From NCBI GenBank assembly GCA_017446845.1, contig JAFSOQ010000073.1, forward strand, positions 1 through 36,042: 36,042 nt of DNA, in the 5' to 3' direction. The position numbers and the translations under genes were made by a program. The stretch's first letter is position 1. Every line of letters starts with the position of its first letter. Positions 24,749 through 33,292 of the stretch are shown piece after piece. Under the pieces are notes generated by a model, which saw only the letters and a program-made list of their open reading frames with translations, searched no databases and was not told where the DNA came from. Origin of the DNA: Selenomonadaceae bacterium. GTDB taxonomy: Bacteria > Bacillota > Negativicutes > Selenomonadales > Selenomonadaceae.

Positions 24749-25975
24749 ATGACTGAGAAAAAATTTTTCATCAATAACGCAGAAGAAATTATCCCTTCCG
24801 TAAACGATTCGCCGTACAAAAGAATTCTGGTTATCGGCGATGTACACGCTGCTTTCGATAAATTAATGTCATTGTGGAAAAAAATTTCAGTAACAGATGA
24901 TGACCTTGTAATATTCCTTGGCGATTATCTTTACGGTCAAGGCGGTAAAAATATCGAAACGCTGCAATGGCTCATTGAACATAAGAAACAAAAAAATATA
25001 ATCTTTTTGCGCGGCAACGTCGATGATACTTATCTTCACCGCCTCTTCAATTTGAACGGAAATTTTTTTAACCTACTTAATAGCAGAGTTGTTTCGGGAA
25101 TAAAAAATGCCGCTGTTAAGAAACCAAATTTCCCGAACAAAATTTTCGACTTCCTGAACAATCTGCCGCTATCCTATCAAATAACGATTGGCGGAAAAAA
25201 ATATTTCTTCTGCCACGCCGGCATAAATGTTGACGTACCGCTCGAATCTCAGAAAAAACTTTACCTGCTCAATCACCCTAAGCTCAAAGCTTTTTACCGA
25301 GATTATTCAGGCGACACCGTTATAGTCGTCGGGCACAAGAGTCCCAAAAAAATTTTTAAAAAGCTCCCTCAGTTGTTCACGAACGATACAGAAAAAATTG
25401 ACTGCACGAAGCCGATAAAAGTTCCTCATAAAAATATTTTGATGTTAGATACTTACAAAGAAGATGATCTGCTTTCTTGCGTTGACCTCTTGAGCGGGGA
25501 AATATGGCAAAGCGGAGATGACCTCGACAGCATTATTTTTGTCTGTTCGGGCAATACTTGCCGTTCGCCCATGGCTAAATATATCATGCGCCGGTTGCTT
25601 GCCGAAAAAGGTTTATCCGAAAAAGTAATCGTTGATTCTGCCGGTTGCAATACTTACGGCGGCGGACCTTTAAGCAAGGGCGCACGAAAAATGTTGAGCA
25701 AATATCATATTTCCTTTGGTGCTCATATTTCCAAGCCATTCACCAAGCAAGATTATCGAAATTCTAAATGCGTCATTGCTCTTGATGAAGACATGTTACG
25801 ATTGGCTAAGAAAAAATCCGGCGGCGACCCCGATAATAAAATCCGTCTTCTTACAGATTTGGACGAGCACGAATTAAAAGTTGAAGACCCTTACTATACA
25901 GGTAACTATGAAAAAGCTTACGCTGAAATTAAACTTGGTTGTGAGACTCTTTTGAAGGAACTTTTAAATAAATAG
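24749..25975 (+). CDS. Degenerate metallophosphatase fused to low-molecular-weight tyrosine phosphatase
   Basis: Predicted 408 residues, ATG with AAAGGAG upstream. Residues 1-255 are a paralogue of the 16069 phosphatase (shared NDSPYK, FDKLMSLWKK, LVIFLGDY, YFFCHAG), but key residues are lost. DIHG became DVHA, GDYIDRG became GDYLYGQGG, and GNHE became GNVDD. That domain is therefore probably inactive and may be a binding or regulatory module. Residues 260-408 form a low-molecular-weight protein-tyrosine phosphatase: CSGNTCRS gives the CX5R loop with C266 and R272, DSAG follows, and the general acid is in EDPYYTG (D380). This domain looks fully active. The fusion closes the Sel1/LRR cluster and implies phosphotyrosine or arginine-phosphate signalling around it. 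Confidence 0.9.
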   Translation: MTEKKFFINNAEEIIPSVNDSPYKRILVIGDVHAAFDKLMSLWKKISVTDDDLVIFLGDYLYGQGGKNIETLQWLIEHKKQKNIIFLRGNVDDTYLHRLFNLNGNFFNLLNSRVVSGIKNAAVKKPNFPNKIFDFLNNLPLSYQITIGGKKYFFCHAGINVDVPLESQKKLYLLNHPKLKAFYRDYSGDTVIVVGHKSPKKIFKKLPQLFTNDTEKIDCTKPIKVPHKNILMLDTYKEDDLLSCVDLLSGEIWQSGDDLDSIIFVCSGNTCRSPMAKYIMRRLLAEKGLSEKVIVDSAGCNTYGGGPLSKGARKMLSKYHISFGAHISKPFTKQDYRNSKCVIALDEDMLRLAKKKSGGDPDNKIRLLTDLDEHELKVEDPYYTGNYEKAYAEIKLGCETLLKELLNK

Positions 25976-25984
25976 TTTAATCGA

Positions 25985-26013
25985 TTGACAAAGGGAAATT
26001 TCTTTGATAAATT
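25985..26013 (+). promoter_or_regulatory. Strong orphan promoter
   Basis: Perfect TTGACA (25985-25990), 17-base spacer, TAAATT (26008-26013). No real gene follows in this direction before the terminator at 26215-26245. Confidence 0.6.
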
Positions 26014-26019
26014 TATTTT

Positions 26020-26245
26020 CGTTCAGGAACTCGAAATCATGTTAGACAGTGTAAAGGAGGATTTGCCATTCGATACACTTTAAAAACTTGAAATCACGGT
26101 GAACCAGGTGCAAGGAACGATGAATTCCGTTCGAGGCAATTCGATTATTATCCTGTTTTGAGACAAAATTTTTGTCCACCCGGGAGGCCAAAGTAAGCGA
26201 ATGAACAAAATTTGAAGAGCCAACGGCATTTAACCGTTGGCTCTT
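26020..26245 (+). ncRNA. Candidate small RNA between phosphatase fusion and polymerase operon
   Basis: About 225 bases lie between the promoter at 25985-26013 and the hairpin terminator. They hold only a 14-codon frame (26039, MLDSVKEDLPFDTL) without a properly spaced ribosome site. Local pairings are visible: GGAACG/CGTTC near 26115-26135, and GACAAAA/TTTTGTC near 26161-26176. I do not recognise a known RNA family. It could equally be a remnant of a lost gene. Confidence 0.35.
26215..26245. terminator. Strong bidirectional hairpin
   Basis: Perfect twelve-base arms AAGAGCCAACGG (26215-26226) and CCGTTGGCTCTT (26234-26245). It ends eight bases before the stop of the leftward 347-residue gene, and can end transcription from both sides although the T tracts are modest. 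Confidence 0.75.
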
Positions 26246-26252
26246 GCCCTTT

Positions 26253-27296
26253 CTAGGGGTGAACATTTTCTTGCAAAGGTTCGCTTGAGCCGTTGTCACT
26301 AAAAAAAATTCGCCCCCACTTTTCGTCAATGCCGTCTTCAATTAAACGGAAATGCCTTGCCCATTCGGGATGAAGTTTTACTTTTGTTGCGTTTATCCCT
26401 TCGATTTTGATAATCTCAAAAAGTTTTTCTTTTGTCTTGGCGAACGCATAATTTTCGCGTTTAGAGCAATCGGGTTTCTCGCCTGCAAGCCAGTTCATCA
26501 TATTGGCGTTATTAGTTACGATGAATTCTTGATTGCTGTTCCGACGTTGAAGGAGATATTCGGCGGTCATTTTCAAAACCACATCTTTATCTTTTGCCGA
26601 TAATTTTTTACCCTTTTTGAGGATTATTCTTGTCTCAAAAAGTTCTTCGTCACAGGCAAGGCAGTAGCAACGAAGTTTGCCTGCCAAAAGCGCATTGGCA
26701 ATTATTCTATCGTAAGTTATCGCTCGAAAAGGTGTGTCGCCTTTAGCGTCTAAGCTCCCGAATAGGTTTTTGGAAAAATTTTTATCTTTATCGGGAAGTT
26801 CATCAAGGGCTTCCAACAAATTTTTAAATTTCCCCGTGTTATCTTTGATTTTTCTCGGAACGTCATCATTAGTAAACTCAAGATTTTCCAATATCGCCAA
26901 GGATTCTTTAATATCAAAGTCGCGACCGGCGAGAAATTTTTCGATTACAGTTTTTAAATCGTCCGGAAATCTTTCGTATTCAAAACAAGCACAAGCCGTC
27001 TCAAATGCAAGAACGCGCTTTATATAATTTTTCAGCCACCCGTCGAAATGTTCGGGCAAAATCGTTTTCGCCTCGTGATTGAAACCGCACCAAGCTTTTA
27101 AGATCTCTCGCAACTCGTTTTCATTAGAGCCAACCGGCGTATCGAAAATAAAGTGCCGCGTTATTGTCGTCATGACTCGTTCAAGTCCGCTGAAACTGTT
27201 TTTTATATTGCAGTGCTTCAACCGACGATTTTTGCAGGCAAGCAATTCTTCCGGAGAAAGAGTGTATTGTTCATATTCTCCAATTTCATTAAGCAA
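26253..27296 (-). CDS. Unrecognised protein encoded with the RDR-like polymerase
   Basis: Predicted 347 residues from a TTG at 27296, ten bases after GGGAGG; an in-frame TTG at 27317 overlaps that ribosome site and adds seven residues. I do not recognise the family. It is soluble and mixed helical. Features are a cysteine-rich spot KLRCYCLACDEELFE near residue 212 that could bind a metal, a preceding segment FRAITYDRIIANALLAG, and a C-terminal part with KVKLHPEWARHFRLIEDG. There is no signal peptide or membrane segment. It starts 27 bases after the polymerase stop, on the same strand and with no terminator between, so the two form an operon and probably work together. Base composition is AT-richer than the housekeeping genes. 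Confidence 0.75.
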   Translation of the reverse strand: MLNEIGEYEQYTLSPEELLACKNRRLKHCNIKNSFSGLERVMTTITRHFIFDTPVGSNENELREILKAWCGFNHEAKTILPEHFDGWLKNYIKRVLAFETACACFEYERFPDDLKTVIEKFLAGRDFDIKESLAILENLEFTNDDVPRKIKDNTGKFKNLLEALDELPDKDKNFSKNLFGSLDAKGDTPFRAITYDRIIANALLAGKLRCYCLACDEELFETRIILKKGKKLSAKDKDVVLKMTAEYLLQRRNSNQEFIVTNNANMMNWLAGEKPDCSKRENYAFAKTKEKLFEIIKIEGINATKVKLHPEWARHFRLIEDGIDEKWGRIFFSDNGSSEPLQENVHP

Positions 27297-27323
27297 AGAA
27301 AAAGAACCTCCCTTCAAAAATGA

Positions 27324-30300
27324 TTACTCATCTTGCTCTTTCGGAATAAAAATCTGAGATAAAATTTCTTGTTCGTTAAAAACATTCCAAAGGAAATTTC
27401 GACCGGAATCTTTACTTTTCTGTGCCCAATAATATTTCAAGGCTTCGGACATATCGCCGCCGAAAATCTCTTGTAAGTGTCGACGACAAATTTTTATAAG
27501 TTGAGCATTCCAAATGCGCTTACTTTTTTTCTCGGTGATAGAATTCAAGTAAGTCTGATAAAGCTCATCATAATAGCGATTCTTCTTGAACTTAGAATAG
27601 CTGTCATCCAAATTGGCTTCTGAAATATAATCAGCCTTATCAAAAAGCAAGGATTCCAAATTCTTCAATATAAAGTAAAACAGCATGTACCCGTTATAAC
27701 GGAAATTATACAGTAACTCGAAAAAAGGCGGCAATTTTTCATCATCAGACAGATTGAGACCGAGAATTTCGGCGGCAACCTTCGGTCGGTTTTCTTCGCA
27801 AGTCAAATGCCATTTTTTATTTTTGAGACCGTCAATCGCCTCTTTAACTTTAGCACTTGTTTTGAGCAGAAGAGAAAGTTCGGCGTAAAGTTGGTTTAAA
27901 GCTGTTTCAATTTCAATGTCGCTTGGCAATTTTTGATGGCGATAGTCATCATATTGAAGCTTGAGCGTATTGACAACATGACCGGTGAAATTTTTTTCGC
28001 GCATATTGCGTTCGATTCTTTGAGCTTTACTCGCACGACTCAAAACACCAAGATAAGCTTCAACCAAAGTTGCAAGTTTGGCACTCAAATCTTTATCGAA
28101 AGTTTTACTCCCGTCAGAAGTTTCAAAATCAAAGTAACGAGAATTTTCTTGTTCGCTGTCAGCTTTGGATTTCGGCACAGACGATTTTTCAGAGAGCGAC
28201 TTAAGGTAACTAAGATAACGCGCGGGCAGCCGTTCAAGGATTGAATTATCTTCTTCAATCGGCACATTTAATTTTGACTTATTATCTTTTTGGGAGAAAT
28301 ATAAAAGGAGCGAATTTTTTTCACTCTCAACACGTGGCGAGTAATGACCTTGAAGAATCTTTTCAATAACCTTTTTCGATTCGAGGAAAATACTTTTGCC
28401 GCAGGCTTCCGCAAGGTTTTTGACTTCCTTGATATTTTCTTCAGGATGACTGCCGGTCTTGGCTGCGTCTATTTCCAAACCGACGACTATGGTGCATTTT
28501 GCGCAAGCGTCTTTATATTTTTCCTCGACAAACTCGGAGGAATATTCTTTCTTTGCCAATTTGACAGCCCAATTTGAAACCAATCCGACTTTATTCGAAA
28601 AAGTGTCGACAATAACCTGAAGAGGAGTTTTGTCAGTTTTTGAAACTGTGGAAGGAATTTCAATCGGCGGCAGGTTTTTATCAACATTGCCTTTTTCTAC
28701 AGCATGAACAATTCGCTTATCTGAAATTACTTTCACAAGATCGCCGTCGAAGTCTGCTCCCCCCAAAGCCATTGCGGCAGTTGAATTAGCCGACAGCATG
28801 ACGACGCCTTTAAGATGAGAAAAATATTTTTCATGCAAGGATTTACTCTTAACAAAGGCACGCAAAAGCACCTGCTCATTTCTGGAAAGATGCGGATTGC
28901 GCAAGAAGACATATTTTTTATCGGGTTTGATTGAGCGTTTATTATCCGGCGTAAAAAATCGGTCCGGCATAAAAAATCGGTCTTGGTAAAGGCAATCTCT
29001 ATACAAAGCTTTTTTCTTTGCGTCGTCAAGCTTAACATTCTCTACACTTTTTAGAATTTCAATCAACAAAAACAGCAGGTCACAAGATAAAAATCTTTGT
29101 TCGCCTTCGACTTCCAAACGTCCCAATCCCAAATTGCATTCATAACTTTTTTTCATACCTTCATAGATATTTTTGACTTTAGGGTCTCTAATGAAGACCG
29201 GATTTTTCGCCAAGACTTTCAAACAAGCCGTTCGAGCCACAGACGAATGAAGAATAATCTCGTCGGATTCAGAGTCGTCGTAAATTTCATCGGCAGAATC
29301 TTGATCGTTGGAAAATAAAGAAGAATTTGCAGCAAATTTTTCAGGCAAAGAATCAATTAATTTAAGGTGGTCGGCAACCAGCGACTCGAAGTCCTCGTCC
29401 GACAAATCGAGCGTGCTTAAAAATTGATGATTCAGTCTGACACGACCCGGATTAAACAGACGCGCTTCAGTGTTGGTAACGTAAAGAGCATGATCATATT
29501 CGGCAAATTTCTCGAAGAAATATTTCATCGGGTCGGGCACGGGCAAGTAGTCTTTCATCCATTTTGCAAATTTGAACATACTTTTGGTAAGAATAATTTT
29601 GGTTTTTCGCAAGTCGCGAGTTATGCCGAAAACATCCTTGATAAACCATTCATCGGCTTGAGCGGGAAGATTTTCTGTAAAAAATTTTTTGAAGTCTACC
29701 TCATGCAGGACACCTTTTGTAAACGGCATTCGGATTTGGAAAGAATGAGAAGGACTCGGATAATTATAGTTGCTCCGGAGAAAATCGCTGATATACTCGG
29801 CAAAATCAGGAGAGATTAAACCTTCGCCATCAAAAAGATTGAGATTTAAATTTTTTTCTTTGGTCTCATATATCCAAAGCTTATCCAATTTAGATGCACC
29901 GAAAGTGAATTTGGAGATTTTTTTTTCACAATCTTTCAAAACTATGACAGTTTCCTCGTTTAGTGGAAATTTAGAATCAATCTTAATGCGGGACGCTGAG
30001 CTTAGATAAAGACCACGATAAGCGTAAAATTTGCTAAGTGGAAGGGGTTTGTCAATGAAGTTCATATCCAACATAAGACGCTCATCAAGAGTTTTTTTGG
30101 TTTGCGAATCGATAAATGTTATTTGGCAATTCCGAGCCATAGAACTGCTCTTGTCAAAGGGAACAAAGTTCTTAAAATTTTTGCCGTCAAAGCTTAAAAA
30201 CAAACCGTCTTTAAAAAGAAGTTGCATACGATAGGGCAATGCCTCTTCTTTCAAAAGATCGTCCTTGGCAGGAGTGTTCAAAGGCCATTCAACGGACGAC

Positions 30301-30611
30301 CAAATTTTAACATATTTAGAAAAAACTTCTTTGAAATCAATAAAAATAAGTGTTGAACGCATAAAACTCTGGTCAACTTCGAGCTTTGAATTTCCCTTCA
30401 AAATTTTACGCAGCAGGAAAAAAAGCGCGTTGTCGGCAAATGTATCCTCCGATGAAATTATATCGCGCCCCATGGGATTTTTATCGGAAAGATCGTATTT
30501 GAACTCAACTTTATAGTTTCCGGATTTTTCCTGTTTAACATCGTGTTTAGTCAGGTTACAGAGGATTTTGGTTGCGTCAAGCTTAATCAAGTTCCAAGCC
30601 ATGGCAGACAT
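27324..30611 (-). CDS. RDR/YonO-like two-barrel RNA polymerase
   Basis: Predicted 1,095 residues from the ATG at 30611, which has AGGAGGG ten bases upstream; an in-frame ATG at 30662 lacks one. The catalytic loop ADFDGD is at residues 619-624. RDR-type landmarks appear in order: DGEGLISPDFAE (261-272), FQIR and KGVLHEVD (291-306), SMFKF (344-348), LNHQFLSTL (393-401), RNPHLSRNEQVLLRA (571-585), NKVGLVSNW (673-681) and VGLEIDAAKTG (710-720). These correspond to eukaryotic RDR motifs such as DGxGxISPxxA, AFQIR...KGV, RNPCLHPGD, GGDLDGD, NxLGxIAN and AVDFPKTG. Phage YonO, a DNA-dependent RNA polymerase, shares this fold, so template type cannot be decided. The N-terminal 250 residues and C-terminal 350 are unrecognised. 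Confidence 0.85.
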   Translation of the reverse strand: MSAMAWNLIKLDATKILCNLTKHDVKQEKSGNYKVEFKYDLSDKNPMGRDIISSEDTFADNALFFLLRKILKGNSKLEVDQSFMRSTLIFIDFKEVFSKYVKIWSSVEWPLNTPAKDDLLKEEALPYRMQLLFKDGLFLSFDGKNFKNFVPFDKSSSMARNCQITFIDSQTKKTLDERLMLDMNFIDKPLPLSKFYAYRGLYLSSASRIKIDSKFPLNEETVIVLKDCEKKISKFTFGASKLDKLWIYETKEKNLNLNLFDGEGLISPDFAEYISDFLRSNYNYPSPSHSFQIRMPFTKGVLHEVDFKKFFTENLPAQADEWFIKDVFGITRDLRKTKIILTKSMFKFAKWMKDYLPVPDPMKYFFEKFAEYDHALYVTNTEARLFNPGRVRLNHQFLSTLDLSDEDFESLVADHLKLIDSLPEKFAANSSLFSNDQDSADEIYDDSESDEIILHSSVARTACLKVLAKNPVFIRDPKVKNIYEGMKKSYECNLGLGRLEVEGEQRFLSCDLLFLLIEILKSVENVKLDDAKKKALYRDCLYQDRFFMPDRFFTPDNKRSIKPDKKYVFLRNPHLSRNEQVLLRAFVKSKSLHEKYFSHLKGVVMLSANSTAAMALGGADFDGDLVKVISDKRIVHAVEKGNVDKNLPPIEIPSTVSKTDKTPLQVIVDTFSNKVGLVSNWAVKLAKKEYSSEFVEEKYKDACAKCTIVVGLEIDAAKTGSHPEENIKEVKNLAEACGKSIFLESKKVIEKILQGHYSPRVESEKNSLLLYFSQKDNKSKLNVPIEEDNSILERLPARYLSYLKSLSEKSSVPKSKADSEQENSRYFDFETSDGSKTFDKDLSAKLATLVEAYLGVLSRASKAQRIERNMREKNFTGHVVNTLKLQYDDYRHQKLPSDIEIETALNQLYAELSLLLKTSAKVKEAIDGLKNKKWHLTCEENRPKVAAEILGLNLSDDEKLPPFFELLYNFRYNGYMLFYFILKNLESLLFDKADYISEANLDDSYSKFKKNRYYDELYQTYLNSITEKKSKRIWNAQLIKICRRHLQEIFGGDMSEALKYYWAQKSKDSGRNFLWNVFNEQEILSQIFIPKEQDE

Positions 30612-30685
30612 GTGAAAAGTTCCCTCCTGTTTTGAATAATATTGACCAAAATTTTCATGCATATATAAAGCCTCATTAATTTAAA

Positions 30686-30691
30686 ATTATA
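30686..30691 (-). promoter_or_regulatory. -10 element of the polymerase operon
   Basis: On the minus strand TATAAT about 75 bases before the ATG at 30611. The palindrome TGCTTGATAAAGCA (30700-30713) sits roughly where the -35 box would be, and the -35 itself is weak, so activation or repression at this site is plausible. The IS630 end begins at 30722 and leaves the promoter intact. Confidence 0.5.
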
Positions 30692-30721
30692 TCATAGAAT
30701 GCTTGATAAAGCACATTGGAT

Positions 30722-31418
30722 TATAGCAATCTTCAAAAATATCAATAACAACTACAAGAGTTAAACCAATGTTGACAATCAGAAGTAGAAACGTGAGCTA
30801 ATGCAGCAAGAATGGCTTTGGGAATTTTTTCTACTTCCCTAACATTTCATCTTCGACCACATTTAGGACTGTATGGCGGCAAATAGCAATATCCCTGCCT
30901 GCGAAAAAACTTCCTCAACGGCACGTACATGATGAATAACCACATCTTGAGCTTTCAAAGTGGGAAGTAAATGTTCTTTCAAATAAGAGACAAATCGCGC
31001 TCAAGTTATTCCTCCCTGATAGGTTAGCGCATTGAGGACAGTACGGTTGTAATTACTGGCGTGTTCAGTGGAGTGTAATGCTACGCCCATATCGTCTGGT
31101 CGTGTTTACGCCACTTTCATCCGGAAAGACCATATGCCTCTGTAGTCTCAATGAAGTCTTTCCGGCGTTTGCGTTTTTCTTGCACGTTGGGGACGTTTTG
31201 AATTTCTTCTCGAATGAGTAAAAAATCTGTATCGGTCAAACAAACGATATACGGTGCTCGTGCTTACACGGAAGATTTTTGCTACTTCCGGGGCGTTACG
31301 ACTCGCCTCAAAGGCTTCGACTAATAGTTCTCTTGCTTCATCATGTAACATTATTGTTCTCCTCTGCCTTTGTTATACCATTCTTGTCAATTTTTACTAT
31401 TTTTGATGATTGCTATAG
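30722..31418 (-). mobile_element. IS630-type insertion sequence, internally deleted
   Basis: Terminal inverted repeats start TATAGCAATCTTCAAAAATA (30722) and, inverted, TATAGCAATCATCAAAAATA (ending 31418). The element is about 700 bp instead of about 1.1 kb. The minus strand gives the transposase N-terminus (MLHDEARELLVEAFEASRNA, VAKIFRVSTSTVYRLF; 31351 leftward). It then changes frame to LTDTDFLLIREEIQNVPNVQ. Much later it gives YCYLPPYSP, the IS630 C-terminal motif, again out of frame. Deletions and frameshifts make it inactive. It lies between the polymerase promoter and the IS5 remnant. Confidence 0.8.
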
Positions 31419-31745
31419 TTGCGCAAGCAATCGCCGATTATCAAAAAACTATGGCGGAGTGCACGATTTCAATCTAAAAAAGTCCGGGCATGATGAATAT
31501 AGAACTCCGCGAACGCGCAACTGCTTTGGTTGAGGACAAGCAGAAGCAATATTCCGCCTTGCAAGATGCAGCAATGGACAAAGCGGCGGCTCAGCTTGAA
31601 AATATTTATATATTCCTAAACGTTGGATAGTAGAGCGAACTTTTACTTGGCTGGAAAAAAATCGCAGACTTTTACATACTTCTCTTCAAATGACCGTTTT
31701 GGCTTTTCTTGCTCTGCTTATCAGGAGATTTTAGACACGTTCTTA
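31419..31745 (+). mobile_element. IS5-type transposase C-terminal remnant and right end
   Basis: The frame ending at 31734 reads RWIVERTFTWLEKNRRLL and then [15 protein letters not shown], the C-terminal signature of IS5-family transposases (RWVVERTFAWL...RRL). Upstream sequence is decayed, with stops in all frames. The end GATTTTAGACACGTTCTTAG matches the inverted copy at 13871. The catalytic DDE N-terminal part is gone. Confidence 0.7.
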
Positions 31746-31822
31746 GAGAATACGACGGGTACTTTTACAGCGTCGGACAAGCCATAGCGATAGTCATCTT
31801 GGTGAACAATGGACAAGTTGCG

Positions 31823-31851
31823 TTGCAAAAGTTTGTACGCTTTGCTAGAAT
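31823..31851 (+). promoter_or_regulatory. serS promoter
   Basis: TTGCAA (31823-31828), 17-base spacer, TAGAAT (31846-31851), then AAGGAG at 31868-31873. It lies beyond the IS5 remnant, so serS expression is not broken by it. Confidence 0.65.
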
Positions 31852-31882
31852 ATCTGCGAAAAAGTTTAAGGAGATGATTTTT

Positions 31883-33154
31883 TTGCTTGATATGAAATTT
31901 GTGCGCGATAATCTCGACGAAGTTCGCGCTATGTTAAAAAAGCGTAACAACCTTTTGAACCTCGATAATTTCAGCGAATTGGAACAGAGACGCCGCGCAA
32001 TCCTCAGCGAGACCGAACAGCTTAAAAGTCAGCGCAATTCGACTTCCAAAAAAATCGGCGCGATGAAAAAGGCGGGCGAGGATACCGCAGAAATTTCCGC
32101 CGAAGTTCGTCAGATGGGCAATAAAATTTCCGAACTTGATAACGAACTGCGCGACGTGGAAAAAAATCTGCGCGATTTGCTTTTGCACATTCCGAACATT
32201 CCCGCCGCCGACGTTCCGATTGGCAAAGATGATTCCCAAAATCCCGAAGTCCGCAAATGGGGCACGCCGCGCACTTTTGACTTTGAACCAAAGGCGCATT
32301 GGGAAATCGGTACCGCGCTGAATATTTTCGACTTCGACAGAGCCGGCAAAGTCACCGGCGCAAGATTTACTTTTTATCGCGGACTTGGTGCTCGGCTCGA
32401 ACGCGCTTGCATAAATTTCATGATGGATTTGCACGCCAACAAACACGGCTATACCGAAATGCTCGCGCCGTATATCGTCAACCGCGACAGCATGATTGGC
32501 ACAGGTCAGCTGCCGAAATTCGCCGAAGATATGTTTAAGCTCGAAGGCTTGGAATATTATCTGGTTCCGACCGCCGAAGTACCCATGACGAATTTTCACC
32601 GCGACGAAATTTTATCCGCCGAAACTTTGCCCGAATATTATTCCTGCTACACGGCGTGTTTCAGAGCGGAGGCGGGCGCGGCAGGTCGTGACACGCGCGG
32701 CTTGATTCGTCAGCACCAATTTAATAAAGTTGAGCTGATTAAATTCACAAAGCCCGAAGATTCTTGGAACGAGTTGGAAAGCATGGTCGACGCCGCCGAA
32801 GATGTTTTGCGCGTCTTGGAAATTCCTTACCGCGTCGTTTTGCTTTGCACGGGCGATATGAGTTTCACTTCCGCAAAAACTTACGACATTGAAGTTTGGA
32901 TGCCCGCGCAAGGTAAATATCGCGAAATTTCTTCCTGCTCCAACTGCACCGATTATCAAGCTCGCCGCGCAAATATAAAATTCCGTCGCGATAACAAATC
33001 AAAACCCGAATTCGTTCACACGCTCAACGGTTCCGGAATTGCAGTCGGCAGAACTGTCGCCGCGATTTTGGAAAATTGTCAGCAAGCGGACGGCTCCGTT
33101 AAAATTCCAAAAGCTCTCGTGCCTTACATGGGCGTCGAAGAAATTCGTAACTAA
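31883..33154 (+). CDS. serS: Seryl-tRNA synthetase
   Basis: Predicted 423 residues from the TTG at 31883 ([18 protein letters not shown]), nine bases after AAGGAG. Open frame extends upstream to 31709, but that part is IS-adjacent DNA and lacks a start signal. The N-terminal coiled-coil arm that grips tRNA-Ser spans about residues 25-105 (repeated charged heptads). The class II catalytic core shows [10 protein letters not shown], motif 2 in [35 protein letters not shown] and motif 3 in [18 protein letters not shown]. Length and motifs are normal, so it charges tRNA-Ser and tRNA-Sec. It is the first housekeeping gene right of the accessory region. Confidence 0.97.
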   Translation: MLDMKFVRDNLDEVRAMLKKRNNLLNLDNFSELEQRRRAILSETEQLKSQRNSTSKKIGAMKKAGEDTAEISAEVRQMGNKISELDNELRDVEKNLRDLLLHIPNIPAADVPIGKDDSQNPEVRKWGTPRTFDFEPKAHWEIGTALNIFDFDRAGKVTGARFTFYRGLGARLERACINFMMDLHANKHGYTEMLAPYIVNRDSMIGTGQLPKFAEDMFKLEGLEYYLVPTAEVPMTNFHRDEILSAETLPEYYSCYTACFRAEAGAAGRDTRGLIRQHQFNKVELIKFTKPEDSWNELESMVDAAEDVLRVLEIPYRVVLLCTGDMSFTSAKTYDIEVWMPAQGKYREISSCSNCTDYQARRANIKFRRDNKSKPEFVHTLNGSGIAVGRTVAAILENCQQADGSVKIPKALVPYMGVEEIRN

Positions 33155-33236
33155 AAATCTTCAACGATTGCCGATATACGTGTCAGCTGTCTCTGTCTCA
33201 ATTTTTTTATTTCCATGAATCGCGCCCTTGCAACGG

Positions 33237-33265
33237 TTGACAGAATCGCCGCCGTTAATTATGAT
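33237..33265 (+). promoter_or_regulatory. aspS promoter
   Basis: Perfect TTGACA (33237-33242), 17-base spacer, TATGAT (33260-33265), 28 bases before the TTG start. Confidence 0.75.
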
Positions 33266-33292
33266 TGAACGACACAAAGGGAGGTAATTTTT

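Noticed and set aside
26020..26245. Considered as a retron msr-msd or group II intron RNA
   Set aside because: No reverse transcriptase gene is nearby, and the expected structures and motifs are not evident; kept only as an unassigned RNA candidate.
28740..28757. ADFDGD motif considered as an RpoC (beta-prime) fragment
   Set aside because: The flanking motifs (RNPHLSRNEQ, VGLEIDAAKTG, FQIR...KGV) follow the single-chain RDR pattern, and other RpoC landmarks are absent.
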